From assembly GCF_000320365.1 (NCBI RefSeq), contig NZ_ANIN01000001.1:744001-808000 (forward strand): a DNA stretch of 64,000 bases, written 5' to 3'. The notes beneath the pieces are model-generated. The model was given only the letters and a program-made list of their open reading frames with translations. It did no database searches and was not told where the DNA came from. The first letter of the stretch is position 1. Each line of letters begins with the position of its first letter. Shown in pieces: positions 9,925-19,755 of this stretch. Both the position numbers and the translations under genes were made by a program. The DNA comes from Moraxella macacae 0408225. Lineage in GTDB: Bacteria > Pseudomonadota > Gammaproteobacteria > Pseudomonadales > Moraxellaceae.

Positions 9925-10117
9925 CGGTAGAATATTTGATAAAAATACTAGCCAAAATTGTATAAAAATAGTATAGTATTTGTGCGATTTTACAAACAGT
10001 CAACTTTGAAAAATACAAACCTCAAAAAGCAACATTTTGCAAAACCAAACAATATTTTAAAACAATATTCTTAAACATTTTTAAACAATGTTTTTAATTA
10101 ATATTAAGGAAAATCTT

Positions 10118-10912
10118 ATGCGTGGTGTGAATAAAGTAATCATTGTAGGGCGTTTAGGTAACGATCCAGTTACGCGTCAATTTGCCAATGGTGGCAATGT
10201 TACCAACATTTCGGTGGCAACATCAGAGCAATGGACAGACAAACAAACAGGTGATCGCCGCGAAGCGACCGAGTGGCATCGTGTGAGTTTTTTTGGTAAA
10301 TTGGCCGATATTGCAGCCAATTATCTAAAAAAAGGCAGTGCGGTTTATGTTGAGGGCAGTCTGCGTACCAGTAAATACACCGACCAAAATGGCATTGAAC
10401 GTTACGCAACCGATATCCGTGCCGAAACTTTACAAATGCTGGACAGCAATCCAAATTACCAAAATAACCAAAACGGTGGTTTTGCCAACAATCATTTTAA
10501 CAACCAAAATAACAATGGTTTTAACAATGGTTTTAACAATAATCATAACAACAATGCCAACAGCCATGCCAGCAATAATAACGCGAATAGCAATGTCAAT
10601 AACAATGCCAACAATCGTTATCCAAGCAATTACCAAAACACGCATCAATCAAACCAAGGACAACCAAATCAAGGACAAAACCAATCCTTTAATCAGCAAA
10701 ATAACCCATATCAAACCAACCCACAAAACGGTTTTAATCCCAATCAAAACAATCTAAACGATAAGCCAATTGCCAATAATACAGGCTACGAAAGCAATAA
10801 CTTTATGCAAAACAGCCCATCATCAGCCAAATCTACAGCACCAAAAACTGAAGCCAGCGATGATGACATTCCGTTTATGTATGTCTCAAATAAATTGGTT
10901 GGCATTGTTTGA
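10118..10912 (+). CDS. ssb: Single-stranded DNA-binding protein with extended C-terminus
   Basis: Binds ssDNA in replication, recombination and repair. The start is ATG 10118, with TAAGGA 8 nt upstream and [17 protein letters not shown] as the classic SSB N-terminus; an earlier in-frame ATG at 10088 is unsupported. The OB fold covers residues 1-108 ([31 protein letters not shown]), followed by an unusually long Asn/Gln-rich linker of about 130 residues with NNGF repeats. At 264 aa it is much longer than the E. coli protein (178 aa). The protein-interaction tip DDDIPF occurs at 248-253 but is not terminal: 11 residues ([11 protein letters not shown]) follow before TGA. SSB tips normally end at Phe, so this is a real oddity or a stop-loss. 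Confidence 0.93.
   Translation: MRGVNKVIIVGRLGNDPVTRQFANGGNVTNISVATSEQWTDKQTGDRREATEWHRVSFFGKLADIAANYLKKGSAVYVEGSLRTSKYTDQNGIERYATDIRAETLQMLDSNPNYQNNQNGGFANNHFNNQNNNGFNNGFNNNHNNNANSHASNNNANSNVNNNANNRYPSNYQNTHQSNQGQPNQGQNQSFNQQNNPYQTNPQNGFNPNQNNLNDKPIANNTGYESNNFMQNSPSSAKSTAPKTEASDDDIPFMYVSNKLVGIV
10511..10534 (+). repeat. 12-bp x2 in-frame repeat in the ssb linker
   Basis: Two copies of AACAATGGTTTT (10511-10522, 10523-10534) encode the NNGF units of the disordered SSB linker. Copy change keeps frame. Confidence 0.75.
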
Positions 10913-10983
10913 TACATCATTTTAATCACTTATTTATTTTGTAGTAAATCAAAACCCTGTGTTTCAAAATCCTGTGTTAAGCC

Positions 10984-11021
10984 AAAAACCGTTGATGTCA
11001 TTGATGATATGAACGGTTTTT
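10984..11021 (+). terminator. Terminator downstream of ssb
   Basis: A 10-bp perfect stem AAAAACCGTT (10984-10993) pairs with 11012-11021 around an 18-nt loop, with T runs following. It lies 72 nt after the ssb stop. Confidence 0.7.
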
Positions 11022-11035
11022 ATTGTGGTTTTGTT

Positions 11036-11064
11036 TTGTCAAAAGCGAAAAATTGCAGTAAAAT
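11036..11064 (+). promoter_or_regulatory. Promoter of rng
   Basis: -35 TTGTCA (11036-11041) and -10 TAAAAT (11059-11064), each 5 of 6 to consensus, are separated by exactly 17 bp. They lie just after the ssb terminator and about 65 nt before the rng ATG. Confidence 0.65.
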
Positions 11065-11128
11065 AGCGGATATTTTAAACCATACATTTTGTTTGTTTTG
11101 TTCATTGCCAAAGATTTAAACAATTGCC

Positions 11129-12622
11129 ATGATCCAAGAGTTGCTGATTAATACCAATTTTAGCGAAAACCGTGTTGCCATCGTAGAAGATCGCACGCTA
11201 AGCGAGATCTATATTGAACACCAAAACAGGCGTGGCAGTGTTGGCAATATTTATCTTGGGACGGTGGTGCGCGTGTTGGCAGGCATGCAGGCGTGTTTTG
11301 TGGATATTGGACAGGATCGCACCGCTTTTTTGCACATTGACGATATGCAAAAACAATCATCGACAAGTGTAACCGCCACAAAGCCACAAAAACCCATTGA
11401 GCAACAAGTGTACGAAGGGTTGCGTATTTTGGTGCAAGTCATCAAAGACCCACTTGGCAGCAAAGGAGCGAGACTGACGACGAATATTTCGTTACCATCA
11501 CGTTATTTGGTGTATTTGCCATTTGGTGAAAACAATGCCATTTCTTCGCGTATCGACGGTGAAGAGCGCGAACGCCTAAAGCAAAGTTTAAGCCAAATTT
11601 CACACCAAGTTAAGTTACAAGGTGGACTTATTGCTCGCACCGCGGCCGAAAACATATCGTATCAAAAATTAGAAGCCGATGTTTACTATTTATTGCAATT
11701 GTGGAAAACCGTACAAGCGCGTCGATTAAACGTCAATAAAAAACACAAATTTGCCTTGATTTATCAAGATTTATCCTTGCCACTGCGTGCCATTCGTGAT
11801 TTTTTTGGTGAAAATACCGAACGCGTGTTGATTGATAATTTGCAAGTTTTTACAGAGGTTCAATGCTTTTGCAAAGAATTTATGCCACAGATTTTGCCAA
11901 AATTGCATTTGTATCAAGACAAAACACCGCTGTTTGATTTGTATCAGGTAGAAAACGCTCTAAAAAACGCTCTAAATCGGCGCGTGGATTTACAATCAGG
12001 CGGCTATTTAATGATTGATCAAACCGAAGCGATGACCACAATTGACGTAAATACAGGCTCATTTGTGAGTGGCCGTTCACAAGAAGAAACCATTTATACA
12101 ACCAATCTTGAAGCCACGCATGCCATTGCTCACCAATTGCGATTGCGTAATTTGGGCGGAATTATCATTTTAGATTTTATTGATATGACGGAGCAGATTC
12201 ATCGTGATAATGTATTAGAAAATCTAAAACAACAGTTAAAAAAAGATTATGCAAAAACCAGTTTAAGCGAATTTTCCAGTTTGGGGTTGGTTGAAATGAC
12301 CCGTAAACGCACGCGAGAAAGTTTGCAACAAAAACTTTGCAAGCCTTGTTCAAGCTGTGAGGGCAAGGGTTTTGTCAAAAGCAGCAAAACGCTTTGTTTT
12401 GAGATTTTTCGTGAATTAATACATAGTGTCAAATGTGCAGAAGAAAAAGCATCGCATGCACCAAAAAAAATCACCGTCGTAGCACATGACACAATTATCC
12501 ATTGGTTAAAAACCAGTGAAGCAGATACCATCGCACAATTGGCGGATTTGTTGGAGCGAAAGATTGATTGGGTGGGTGATAATTGTTACAATCAAGAGCA
12601 ATACAATATTTTGCTTGAGTAA
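11129..12622 (+). CDS. rng: Ribonuclease G
   Basis: Endoribonuclease of the RNase E/G family that matures the 5' end of 16S rRNA and cleaves AU-rich single-stranded RNA. The 497-aa length and the absence of a long disordered C-terminal scaffold fit RNase G and not RNase E. An S1 domain begins near residue 35 (GNIYLGTVVRVLAGMQACFVD). Magnesium-binding aspartates are D306 in TIDVNTGSF and D349 in IIILDFIDM. The zinc-link cysteines C404 and C407 lie in CKPCSSCEGKG. It starts at ATG 11129 without a clear Shine-Dalgarno sequence, is transcribed alone, and is followed by the S10 operon promoter only about 20 nt after its stop. Confidence 0.92.
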   Translation: MIQELLINTNFSENRVAIVEDRTLSEIYIEHQNRRGSVGNIYLGTVVRVLAGMQACFVDIGQDRTAFLHIDDMQKQSSTSVTATKPQKPIEQQVYEGLRILVQVIKDPLGSKGARLTTNISLPSRYLVYLPFGENNAISSRIDGEERERLKQSLSQISHQVKLQGGLIARTAAENISYQKLEADVYYLLQLWKTVQARRLNVNKKHKFALIYQDLSLPLRAIRDFFGENTERVLIDNLQVFTEVQCFCKEFMPQILPKLHLYQDKTPLFDLYQVENALKNALNRRVDLQSGGYLMIDQTEAMTTIDVNTGSFVSGRSQEETIYTTNLEATHAIAHQLRLRNLGGIIILDFIDMTEQIHRDNVLENLKQQLKKDYAKTSLSEFSSLGLVEMTRKRTRESLQQKLCKPCSSCEGKGFVKSSKTLCFEIFRELIHSVKCAEEKASHAPKKITVVAHDTIIHWLKTSEADTIAQLADLLERKIDWVGDNCYNQEQYNILLE

Positions 12623-12641
12623 GTTTTTTGCTTGATTAAAC

Positions 12642-12669
12642 TTGCAATTTGCTAAAAAGTGTGTATAAT
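12642..12669 (+). promoter_or_regulatory. Main S10 operon promoter
   Basis: -35 TTGCAA (12642-12647) and a perfect -10 TATAAT (12664-12669) have a 16-bp spacer. The stretch CTTGCAATTTGCTAAAAA (12641-12658) is identical to that of the tRNA-Trp promoter at the same spacing. Confidence 0.75.
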
Positions 12670-12843
12670 ATACTCCACTTAACTTATTGTAGGGCGTTTT
12701 TAATAAAAACACAGGTTTTATAAAACAGCTTTTATATATAAAAGTATAAATATATATAAAGTATAAAGTTTTATAAAAAACGTGTTAGAATACAGCCCTT
12801 GATGCAGTCGCTCCATTGTTTGCGACACCTAAGACAAAAAATA

Positions 12844-12888
12844 CAGTTTCATTACTCATAAAAGTAAGATGAAACTGAAATTTTTTTT
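12844..12888 (+). terminator. Attenuator-like hairpin in the rpsJ leader
   Basis: CAGTTTCAT (12844-12852) pairs with ATGAAACTG (12869-12877). An inner TACT/AGTA pair extends the stem, and it is followed by AAA and eight T (12881-12888). This is a textbook intrinsic terminator about 105 nt before the rpsJ start and downstream of the promoter, so it can only act as an attenuator. Confidence 0.6.
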
Positions 12889-12992
12889 GTGTAAAAAATG
12901 CAAGTAAGTGCTTTTATTGTATAACAACATATCAACACCCAACGCATACAAATAAACCCATATCTATAACCCATATTTAGGAGCTTACTGGC

Positions 12993-13304
12993 ATGGCTAA
13001 CCAGAAAATCCGTATCAGACTAAAATCTTTTGACCATCGTCTGATTGACCAATCAGCTCAAGAGATTGTTGATACTGCAAAACGTACAGGTGCTCAGGTG
13101 CGTGGTCCAGTACCGCTACCAACTCGCATTGAACGTTTTAATATTTTGACTTCACCACACGTCAACAAAGATGCACGTGACCAATACGAAATTCGCACAT
13201 TTAAACGTATGGTAGACATCGTTCAGCCAACTGACAAAACAGTCGATGCACTGATGAAGTTAGACTTGGCGGCGGGTGTTGATGTACAAATCGCATTAGG
13301 CTAA
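12993..13304 (+). CDS. rpsJ: 30S ribosomal protein S10
   Basis: First gene of the S10 operon (103 aa, normal length). S10 sits in the 30S head and, as NusE, also joins NusB in transcription antitermination. [26 protein letters not shown] is split by no gap from the conserved core, and [14 protein letters not shown] is the diagnostic loop. The ribosome binding site TAGGAG lies 8-13 nt before the ATG. A 55-nt gap separates it from rplC. Confidence 0.97.
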   Translation: MANQKIRIRLKSFDHRLIDQSAQEIVDTAKRTGAQVRGPVPLPTRIERFNILTSPHVNKDARDQYEIRTFKRMVDIVQPTDKTVDALMKLDLAAGVDVQIALG

Positions 13305-13359
13305 CCCAATAGGGCAACAACCTATATTGAATAACAGTAAAAATTAAGAGGTTAACAAC

Positions 13360-13998
13360 ATGGCGATCGGTTTAGTCGGAAAAAAATGCGGCATGACTCG
13401 TATCTTCACAGAAGCAGGTGTATCAATTCCTGTAACTGTTGTTGAAGTTACTGCCAACCGCATCTCTCAAATTAAAACCAATGAAACAGATGGTTATCAA
13501 GCAATTCAAGTAACCACAGGTGTTCGTCGTGATTCTCGTGTTAATGCTGCCCAAAAAGGCCACTTTGCCAAAGTTGGTGTAAGTGCAGGTCGTGGCACAT
13601 GGGAATTTCGTGTCGAAGACAGCGAGCTTGAGGGTCGTGAAGCAGGCGGTGAAATTCTTGTTGATTTATTCCAAGTAGGTCAAATCGTTGACGTAACTGG
13701 ACAATCAAAAGGTAAGGGTTTTCAAGGTGGCGTAAAACGTCATAACTTCCGTACCCAAGATGCAACTCACGGCAACTCAGTATCTCACCGTGTACTAGGT
13801 TCTACTGGTCAAAACCAAACGCCTGGTCGTGTATTTAAAGGCAAAAAAATGCCTGGTCAAATGGGTAACAAACGTGTTACCGTACAAGGCTTAGAAATCA
13901 TTTCGGTAGATGTCGAAAAAGGTATCCTAGTAATTAAAGGCGCGATTCCTGGTGCCAATGGTGGTGACGTTATCGTACGTCCATCAGTTAAAGCTTAA
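13360..13998 (+). CDS. rplC: 50S ribosomal protein L3
   Basis: Early-assembly 50S protein (212 aa) near the peptidyl transferase centre. [16 protein letters not shown] is the L3 start and [20 protein letters not shown] holds the conserved loop whose Gln is methylated in E. coli. It is preceded by AAGAGG and followed after 14 nt by rplD. Confidence 0.97.
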   Translation: MAIGLVGKKCGMTRIFTEAGVSIPVTVVEVTANRISQIKTNETDGYQAIQVTTGVRRDSRVNAAQKGHFAKVGVSAGRGTWEFRVEDSELEGREAGGEILVDLFQVGQIVDVTGQSKGKGFQGGVKRHNFRTQDATHGNSVSHRVLGSTGQNQTPGRVFKGKKMPGQMGNKRVTVQGLEIISVDVEKGILVIKGAIPGANGGDVIVRPSVKA

Positions 13999-14012
13999 TC
14001 AAGGGGATTAAC

Positions 14013-14615
14013 GTGAATCTAAATACAGTAACAGGTTCGGCGGTTGAGCTATCAGACGTAGCATTTGGTCGTGAATTTAACGAAGCCCTAGTGCATCAAG
14101 TCGTTACAGCTTATCTCGCTGGTGGTCGTCAAGGTACTCGTGCCCAAAAAACACGTGGCGAAGTATCTGGTGGTGGTAAAAAACCATGGCGTCAAAAAGG
14201 CACAGGTCGTGCTCGTGCAGGTTCTATTCGCAGTCCAATTTGGGTTGGTGGTGGACGTGCATTTGCAGCCAAACCACAAGACTGGTCTCAAAAAGTCAAC
14301 AAAAAAATGTATCGCGGTGCAATGCAATGTATTTTAGCCGAATTGGTACGCCAAGAGCGTTTGGTTTTGGTGGATAATATCAGTGTATCAGCTCCAAAAA
14401 CCAAAGAATTGATTGCAAAGTTGGCAGAATTAAATGCACCAAAAGCATTGATTGTTACCAACGAAGTGGACAAGAATTTATTTCTAGCTGCTCGCAACAT
14501 TCCACACGTCAGTGTATTGGGTAGTCAAGAAATTGATCCAGTTAGCTTAATTGCATTTGATAAAGTCATCATGTCTGTTGCAGCCGCCAAAGAAATTGAG
14601 GGAGTGTTAGCATGA
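14013..14615 (+). CDS. rplD: 50S ribosomal protein L4
   Basis: 50S protein lining the exit tunnel; in enterobacteria it also represses its own operon at transcription and translation. The start is GTG 14013 with AAGGGGA upstream. The extended loop [18 protein letters not shown] is intact. The last four bases overlap the rplW start (ATGA), implying translational coupling. Length 200 aa. Confidence 0.97.
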   Translation: MNLNTVTGSAVELSDVAFGREFNEALVHQVVTAYLAGGRQGTRAQKTRGEVSGGGKKPWRQKGTGRARAGSIRSPIWVGGGRAFAAKPQDWSQKVNKKMYRGAMQCILAELVRQERLVLVDNISVSAPKTKELIAKLAELNAPKALIVTNEVDKNLFLAARNIPHVSVLGSQEIDPVSLIAFDKVIMSVAAAKEIEGVLA

Positions 14616-14935
14616 ATAACGCAAGACTGTATCAGGTATTAAAAGCACCTGTATTTTCAGAAAAATCTCAAATCTTGGGCGATACTTTAGGTGTACAAGT
14701 TTTTAAAGTTGACACCAACGCAACAAAACGCGAGATTAAAAAAGCAATAGAATTAATGTTTGAAGGTGTTGAAGTGCTTAAAGTTAACACTTTGAATGTT
14801 AAAGGTAAGACAAAGCGATTTGGTCGCACGGTAGGTCGTCGTCAAGACTACAAAAAAGCCTATGTGACCTTAAAAGCTGGTCAAGATGTACAAGTAGCCG
14901 ATGTAGCAGAACAACCTGCTGCTGATAACGAGTAA
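14612..14935 (+). CDS. rplW: 50S ribosomal protein L23
   Basis: Tunnel-exit protein (107 aa) that docks trigger factor and SRP. It shows the pattern of L23: APVFSEKS near the N-terminus, [18 protein letters not shown] in the loop and [12 protein letters not shown] at the end. It overlaps rplD by 4 nt and has an acidic tail ([13 protein letters not shown]). Confidence 0.96.
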   Translation: MNNARLYQVLKAPVFSEKSQILGDTLGVQVFKVDTNATKREIKKAIELMFEGVEVLKVNTLNVKGKTKRFGRTVGRRQDYKKAYVTLKAGQDVQVADVAEQPAADNE

Positions 14936-14945
14936 GGATTAAACA

Positions 14946-15776
14946 ATGCCTATCGTAAAAGCAAAACCGACATCACCAGGTCGCCGATTTGTCGAGAAAG
15001 TGGTGCATCCACACCTTTATAAAGGTCGTCCTCATGCAGCATTGGTCGAGTCAAAAGGCAAAACTGGTGGTCGTAACAACAACGGTCGTATTACCACTCG
15101 CCATATTGGTGGTGGTCATAAACAACACTACCGTTTGGTTGATTTTAAACGAAATAAAGACAATATCCCAGCTGTTGTAGAGCGTATTGAGTACGATCCA
15201 AACCGTACTGCACACATTGCACTACTAAAATATGCAGATGGGGAACGCCGTTATATCATTGCCCCTAAAAAATTGCAACAAGGTGACACGGTTGTTTCAG
15301 GTGAAACTGCACCAATTCGTCCAGGCAACTGCTTGCCCTTGCGTAGCATTCCTGTCGGTACGGTAATTCATAATATTGAATTAAAAATTGGCAAAGGTGC
15401 ACAAATTGCACGTTCAGCAGGTGCTGCTGTTCAGTTATTGGGGCGTGATGGCGTTTATGCAATTGTTCGTTTGCGTTCAGGTGAAACACGTCGTATCCAT
15501 ATCAACTGCCGTGCAGTGATTGGTGAAGTGTCAAATACTGAAAACAACCTAAAATCACTTGGTAAAGCAGGTGCAAGCCGTTGGCGTGGTGTACGTCCAA
15601 CTGTTCGTGGTACTGCGATGAACCCAGTTGACCACCCACATGGTGGTGGTGAAGGTCGTAACTTCGGTAAACACCCAACTAGCCCATGGGGTCAAAAGGC
15701 CAAAGGTCTTAAAACTCGCTCTAATAAGCGTACTGACAACATGATTATTCGTCGCCGTCGCGTCAATAAGAAATAA
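14946..15776 (+). CDS. rplB: 50S ribosomal protein L2
   Basis: Core 50S protein (276 aa) required for subunit joining and peptidyl transfer. [18 protein letters not shown] and the C-terminal [14 protein letters not shown] (with the near-universal His implicated in catalysis) are present. The start ATG has AAGGA 6 nt upstream, and rpsS follows after 11 nt. Confidence 0.98.
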   Translation: MPIVKAKPTSPGRRFVEKVVHPHLYKGRPHAALVESKGKTGGRNNNGRITTRHIGGGHKQHYRLVDFKRNKDNIPAVVERIEYDPNRTAHIALLKYADGERRYIIAPKKLQQGDTVVSGETAPIRPGNCLPLRSIPVGTVIHNIELKIGKGAQIARSAGAAVQLLGRDGVYAIVRLRSGETRRIHINCRAVIGEVSNTENNLKSLGKAGASRWRGVRPTVRGTAMNPVDHPHGGGEGRNFGKHPTSPWGQKAKGLKTRSNKRTDNMIIRRRRVNKK

Positions 15777-15787
15777 GGAATAATTTC

Positions 15788-16063
15788 ATGCCTCGTTCAT
15801 TGAAAAAAGGTCCATTCATCGATGCGCACTTATTTGCCAAAGTTGAACAAGCGTTAGAAACCAACTCTCGCAAACCAATTAAAACTTGGTCACGCCGTTC
15901 GATGATTCTTCCACAAATGGTCGGCTTAACCATTTCAGTTCACAATGGTCGTACTCACGTACCTGTTATTGTTAGTGAGCAAATGGTAGGTCATAAACTT
16001 GGTGAATTTGCCCCAACCCGTACATATCGTGGTCATGGCATTGACAAGAAATCTAAAAAATAA
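15788..16063 (+). CDS. rpsS: 30S ribosomal protein S19
   Basis: 30S head protein (91 aa) contacting S13. [14 protein letters not shown] at the start and [16 protein letters not shown] near the end are the family signature. AAGGA precedes the ATG by 8 nt; a 10-nt gap leads to rplV. Confidence 0.97.
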   Translation: MPRSLKKGPFIDAHLFAKVEQALETNSRKPIKTWSRRSMILPQMVGLTISVHNGRTHVPVIVSEQMVGHKLGEFAPTRTYRGHGIDKKSKK

Positions 16064-16073
16064 GGTGCTAATT

Positions 16074-16403
16074 ATGGAAGTAACTGCAAAATTACGCGGT
16101 GCCGCCATTTCGGCACAAAAAGTACGTTTGGTTGCTGACGAAATTCGTGGCAAAACTATTGAACGTGCGTTAGACATTCTTACCTTTAGCAACAAAAAAG
16201 CAGCTAAATTGGTAAAAAAATGCTTACAATCAGCCATTGCAAATGCTGAACATAATAATGGTTTAGACATTGACACCTTGCGTGTTTCTACCATTTATGT
16301 TGATGAGGGTATCACACTAAAACGCATTATGCCACGTGCAAAAGGCCGTGCTGACCGTATTAGCAAACGTACTTGTCACATCACAGTTAAGGTAGGGGTA
16401 TAA
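16074..16403 (+). CDS. rplV: 50S ribosomal protein L22
   Basis: 50S protein (109 aa) whose beta-hairpin lines the exit tunnel and affects macrolide sensitivity. The frame is open upstream, but ATG 16074 with TAAGGTG upstream gives [22 protein letters not shown], the normal start. The tunnel hairpin [21 protein letters not shown] is unaltered. rpsC starts 2 nt after the stop. Confidence 0.96.
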   Translation: MEVTAKLRGAAISAQKVRLVADEIRGKTIERALDILTFSNKKAAKLVKKCLQSAIANAEHNNGLDIDTLRVSTIYVDEGITLKRIMPRAKGRADRISKRTCHITVKVGV

Positions 16404-16404
16404 T

Positions 16405-17163
16405 ATGGGACAAAAAGTTCATCCAATCGGCATTCGTCTTGGTGTTATTCGTAAAGCGAACGCCAACTGGTATGCAGATCCAAAAAAATATTCTGAATAC
16501 CTAATCAACGACTTGCAAGTGCGTAAATTTATTGAAAAAAAGCTAAACAACCGTGATACAGGCAAAGAAAAAGCGGTTAACGCAATGATTAGCAATATCA
16601 ATATTGAACGTTCAAGTGGCACAGCAAAAATTACCATTCGTGCGGCTCGCCCTGGGGTTATTATTGGCAAAAGCGGTGCAGACATCGAAGCTCTACAAAA
16701 AGAGTTGACCAAATTGATGGGTGTGCCTGCACAGGTGAACATCGAAGAGATCACACAACCTGATTTAGATGCTCGCTTGGTTGCAGATGGTATTGCAAGC
16801 CAATTGGAACGTCGTGTTATGTTCCGTCGCGCTATGAAACGCGCTGTACAAAACAGTATGAAAGCAGGTGCAGAAGGTATTAAAGTTGAACTTTCTGGGC
16901 GTTTAGGCGGTGCAGAGATTGCTCGTTCGGAATGGTATCGTGAAGGTCGCGTGCCACTACATACCCTACGTGCTGACATTGACTATGCCAACGTACGTGC
17001 AGAAACCACATACGGTACTATCGGTGTTAAAGTATGGATTTTCCGTGGTGAAATTCTAGACGGTATGAACCGCATTTATAATCCTGTAAAAGAAGACAAA
17101 CAACCACGCGGACAAAAACAACGTCGCACACGTGGTAACCGTCCAACCAAAGACAGAGGTTAA
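16405..17163 (+). CDS. rpsC: 30S ribosomal protein S3
   Basis: 30S protein at the mRNA entry channel, with helicase activity shared with S4 and S5. The N-terminus [13 protein letters not shown], the KH domain motif [13 protein letters not shown] and the C-terminal [24 protein letters not shown] are present. At 252 aa it is slightly longer than E. coli S3, with a basic tail. Confidence 0.97.
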   Translation: MGQKVHPIGIRLGVIRKANANWYADPKKYSEYLINDLQVRKFIEKKLNNRDTGKEKAVNAMISNINIERSSGTAKITIRAARPGVIIGKSGADIEALQKELTKLMGVPAQVNIEEITQPDLDARLVADGIASQLERRVMFRRAMKRAVQNSMKAGAEGIKVELSGRLGGAEIARSEWYREGRVPLHTLRADIDYANVRAETTYGTIGVKVWIFRGEILDGMNRIYNPVKEDKQPRGQKQRRTRGNRPTKDRG

Positions 17164-17169
17164 TAAGAT

Positions 17170-17583
17170 ATGTTACAACCAAAACGTACCAAGTTTCGTA
17201 AAGTACATAAAGGACGTAATACGGGGTTAGCTCACCGTGGTAGTAGCGTATCTTTTGGTACTATCGGACTTAAATCAATTGAACGTGGTCGTATGACAGC
17301 ACGCCAAATTGAAGCAGCTCGCCGTACTATTTCTCGTCGAATTAAACGTGGTGGTAAAATTTGGATTCGTGTCTTTCCAGACAAGCCAATTACTGAAAAA
17401 CCACTAGAAGTTCGTATGGGTAAAGGTAAAGGACCAGTAGAGTACTGGGTATGCGAAATTAAACCAGGCAAAATGCTATACGAAATTGAAGGGGTTTCAG
17501 ACGAATTAGCGACTGAAGCATTAACCCTTGCTTCTGCAAAATTGCCTTTCAAAACCACCATTGTTAAACGGACGATTATGTAA
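17170..17583 (+). CDS. rplP: 50S ribosomal protein L16
   Basis: 50S protein near the A site (137 aa). [17 protein letters not shown] and the conserved block [26 protein letters not shown] identify it; the latter contains the Arg hydroxylated in E. coli. The stop overlaps the rpmC start by one base (TAATG). Confidence 0.97.
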   Translation: MLQPKRTKFRKVHKGRNTGLAHRGSSVSFGTIGLKSIERGRMTARQIEAARRTISRRIKRGGKIWIRVFPDKPITEKPLEVRMGKGKGPVEYWVCEIKPGKMLYEIEGVSDELATEALTLASAKLPFKTTIVKRTIM

Positions 17584-17774
17584 TGAAGATCAGTGAATTA
17601 CGTGAAAAATCAGTAGAAGAGCTGACACAATTACTAGATGAAAAGCAAGTAGAAGCCTTTCGTCTTCGTATGGCAAAAGCTACTGGTCAATTAGGCAACA
17701 CCCATGAGATTAAAGGCAACCGTCGCACGATTGCCCAAATTAAGACTCTTATCACTGAAAAACAAGGGGCCTAG
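17583..17774 (+). CDS. rpmC: 50S ribosomal protein L29
   Basis: Small tunnel-exit 50S protein (63 aa) that neighbours L23. [21 protein letters not shown] is the usual helical N-terminus. Translation is probably coupled to rplP through TAATG. rpsQ starts 2 nt after its stop. Confidence 0.96.
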   Translation: MKISELREKSVEELTQLLDEKQVEAFRLRMAKATGQLGNTHEIKGNRRTIAQIKTLITEKQGA

Positions 17775-17776
17775 TC

Positions 17777-18049
17777 ATGAGTGAGCAAAACACCAGCCAA
17801 GAAATTGGTACAGTAACTGGTAAAGTTATCAGTGACAAAATGGATAAAACCATTACCGTATTGATTGAACGTCGTATCCGTCATGCTAAGTATGGCAAAA
17901 TGATTCGTCGCTCGACCAAGCTACATGCCCACGATGAAAACAACAGCTGTGGCATCGGTGATACTGTCCGCATTAAAGAAACGCGCCCACTATCAAAAAC
18001 CAAAACTTGGGTGTTAGTGGATATCGTAGAAAAAGCAGTTAATATCTAA
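17777..18049 (+). CDS. rpsQ: 30S ribosomal protein S17
   Basis: 30S primary binder (90 aa) with an OB fold. [19 protein letters not shown] and the KLHAHDE segment are typical. It is the last gene before the internal spc promoter at 18074-18102; no terminator is seen, so read-through from the S10 promoter is likely. Confidence 0.96.
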   Translation: MSEQNTSQEIGTVTGKVISDKMDKTITVLIERRIRHAKYGKMIRRSTKLHAHDENNSCGIGDTVRIKETRPLSKTKTWVLVDIVEKAVNI

Positions 18050-18073
18050 TTAACTAAAAATAACTAGTAATAA

Positions 18074-18102
18074 TTGCAAAGTAAGTCAAACAATGTTACA
18101 AT
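18074..18102 (+). promoter_or_regulatory. Internal spc operon promoter (before rplN)
   Basis: -35 TTGCAA (18074-18079) and -10 TACAAT (18097-18102) are spaced by 17 bp within the 115-bp rpsQ-rplN gap. Transcription would start about 55 nt before rplN. Confidence 0.65.
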
Positions 18103-18164
18103 ATGCCACTTAAAAAATGGCTTATTGTGGCAAGACTTGTTTTGCCAATTTATGGAGTAACGCG

Positions 18165-18533
18165 ATGATTCAGACTGAAACAATGCTGGAAGTTGCAGAC
18201 AACAGTGGTGCAAAACGAGTACAGTGCATTAAAGTACTGGGTGGCTCTCATCGTCGTTATGCATCAGTAGGCGACATCATTAAAGTGACTGTGAAAGAAG
18301 CAATTCCACGTGGTCGTGTAAAAAAAGGTGATGTAATGAACGCAGTGGTTGTACGCACCAAATTTGGTGTGCGTCGTACAGACGGTTCAGTACTACGTTT
18401 TGACGACAATGCAGCGGTGTTGTTAAACAACAACAAAGCACCAATTGCAACACGTATTTTTGGACCAGTAACTCGTGAACTGCGTGGCGAACAATTTATG
18501 AAAATTGTTTCATTAGCCCCAGAAGTACTATGA
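18165..18533 (+). CDS. rplN: 50S ribosomal protein L14
   Basis: 50S protein at the subunit interface (122 aa, exactly the usual length). The frame is open from 18117, but ATG 18165 with TGGAG upstream gives [27 protein letters not shown], the canonical start. First gene of the spc operon. Confidence 0.97.
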   Translation: MIQTETMLEVADNSGAKRVQCIKVLGGSHRRYASVGDIIKVTVKEAIPRGRVKKGDVMNAVVVRTKFGVRRTDGSVLRFDDNAAVLLNNNKAPIATRIFGPVTRELRGEQFMKIVSLAPEVL

Positions 18534-18541
18534 GGTAAAAA

Positions 18542-18859
18542 ATGGCAAAATTACGCAAAGGCGACCAGGTAATTGTAATTGCTGGCAAAGACAAAGGTAA
18601 GCAAGGCATTATCTTGGCAGTAAAAGAAGACCGTGTAAAAGTTGAAGGCATCAACATTGTTAAAAAACACCAAAAACCAAATCAAATGACTGGTAAAGAA
18701 GGTGGCATTGTTGAGCAAGAAGCGTTTTTACACATTTCAAACGTTGCAATTTATAATGCAACAACCCAAAAGGCAGATCGTATTTCTTACCAAGTGAACG
18801 CAGAAGGCAAAAAACAACGCATTTATCGTTCATCAGGTGAAGTAGTGGCGACTGCATAA
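18542..18859 (+). CDS. rplX: 50S ribosomal protein L24
   Basis: Assembly-initiator 50S protein (105 aa). The KOW motif KGDQVIVIAGKDKGKQGIILAV lies at the N-terminus and GIVEQEAFLHISNVAIYN in the second half. Starts 8 nt after rplN, with TGAGGT across the preceding stop as ribosome binding site. Confidence 0.96.
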   Translation: MAKLRKGDQVIVIAGKDKGKQGIILAVKEDRVKVEGINIVKKHQKPNQMTGKEGGIVEQEAFLHISNVAIYNATTQKADRISYQVNAEGKKQRIYRSSGEVVATA

Positions 18860-18879
18860 CCATCTAAGGGTATTGGTAA

Positions 18880-19419
18880 ATGGCTAGACTTAAAACACAA
18901 TATAACGAACAACTTAAGCAACAACTACAAAAAGAGTTGGGTTTAACAAACGTTATGGAAATCCCAAAAATCACCAAAATCACTCTAAATATGGGTGTTG
19001 GTGCAGCAGCTCAAGACAAAAAAGTACTTGAAGGTGCATTGGCTGATATGACAGCAATTGCAGGTCAAAAACCAGTTGTAACAAAAGCTCGCAAATCTGT
19101 TGCAGGTTTTAAAATTCGTGAAGAATGGCCGATTGGCTGTAAAGTAACGTTGCGTGGCGAAAGAATGTACGAGTTTTTGGATCGTTTAATTGCAATTGCA
19201 ATTCCGCGTATTCGTGACTTCCGTGGTTTTTCTGACAAAGCGTTTGATGGGCGTGGTAACTATTCACTGGGTATCAAAGAACAAATCGTCTTCCCTGAAG
19301 TAGATTTTGACAAAATTGATCGTATTCGTGGTTTAGATATTACCATTACCACCACTGCAAAAACTGATGAACAAGGTCGTGCATTGCTTAAAGCATTCGG
19401 CTTTCCGTTTAAAGGCTAA
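18880..19419 (+). CDS. rplE: 50S ribosomal protein L5
   Basis: 5S rRNA-binding protein of the central protuberance (179 aa). The [16 protein letters not shown] block and the C-terminal [20 protein letters not shown] match the family. In enterobacteria the S8 repressor site overlaps this start; I did not identify an equivalent here. Confidence 0.97.
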   Translation: MARLKTQYNEQLKQQLQKELGLTNVMEIPKITKITLNMGVGAAAQDKKVLEGALADMTAIAGQKPVVTKARKSVAGFKIREEWPIGCKVTLRGERMYEFLDRLIAIAIPRIRDFRGFSDKAFDGRGNYSLGIKEQIVFPEVDFDKIDRIRGLDITITTTAKTDEQGRALLKAFGFPFKG

Positions 19420-19438
19420 ACAGCAAGGATAAAGCAAT

Positions 19439-19744
19439 ATGGCAAAAAAGAGTATGATTAATCGCGAATATAAACGCGAAGCGACTGTTGCTAAATATGC
19501 TGAGAAGCGTGCCAAGCTTAAAGCAATTATCAGCGACATTAAAGCGACTGATGAAGAGCGTATGGATGCAATGCTTGCACTTCAAGCATTGCCACGTAAT
19601 GCTTCACCAGTACGTTTACGTAACCGTTGTGCCTTAACTGGTCGTCCACATGGTTACTTCCGTAAATTTGGTCTTTCACGCAACATGATTCGTGAAAAAG
19701 TAATGCAAGGTGATGTGCCTGGCGTTCATAAAGCAAGTTGGTAA
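19439..19744 (+). CDS. rpsN: 30S ribosomal protein S14 (zinc-free form)
   Basis: 30S head protein of the long (101 aa) class lacking the CxxC...CxxC zinc site; only one Cys (in [18 protein letters not shown]) is present. This is the form usual in gammaproteobacteria. AAGGAT precedes the ATG. Confidence 0.97.
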   Translation: MAKKSMINREYKREATVAKYAEKRAKLKAIISDIKATDEERMDAMLALQALPRNASPVRLRNRCALTGRPHGYFRKFGLSRNMIREKVMQGDVPGVHKASW

Positions 19745-19755
19745 GGGGATAAAAT

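Larger units (their letters stand above)
12623..12992 (+). other. Leader region of the S10 operon
   Basis: This 370-bp non-coding stretch holds the main promoter (12642-12669), an AT-rich block of alternating TA (12730-12775), a possible second extended -10 promoter TGTTAGAAT (12783-12791), a small stem GTCGC/GCGAC (12807-12826), a terminator-like hairpin (12844-12888) and the rpsJ ribosome binding site. It looks like a long regulated leader, as in the S10 operons of enterobacteria, where L4 controls attenuation. Confidence 0.6.
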
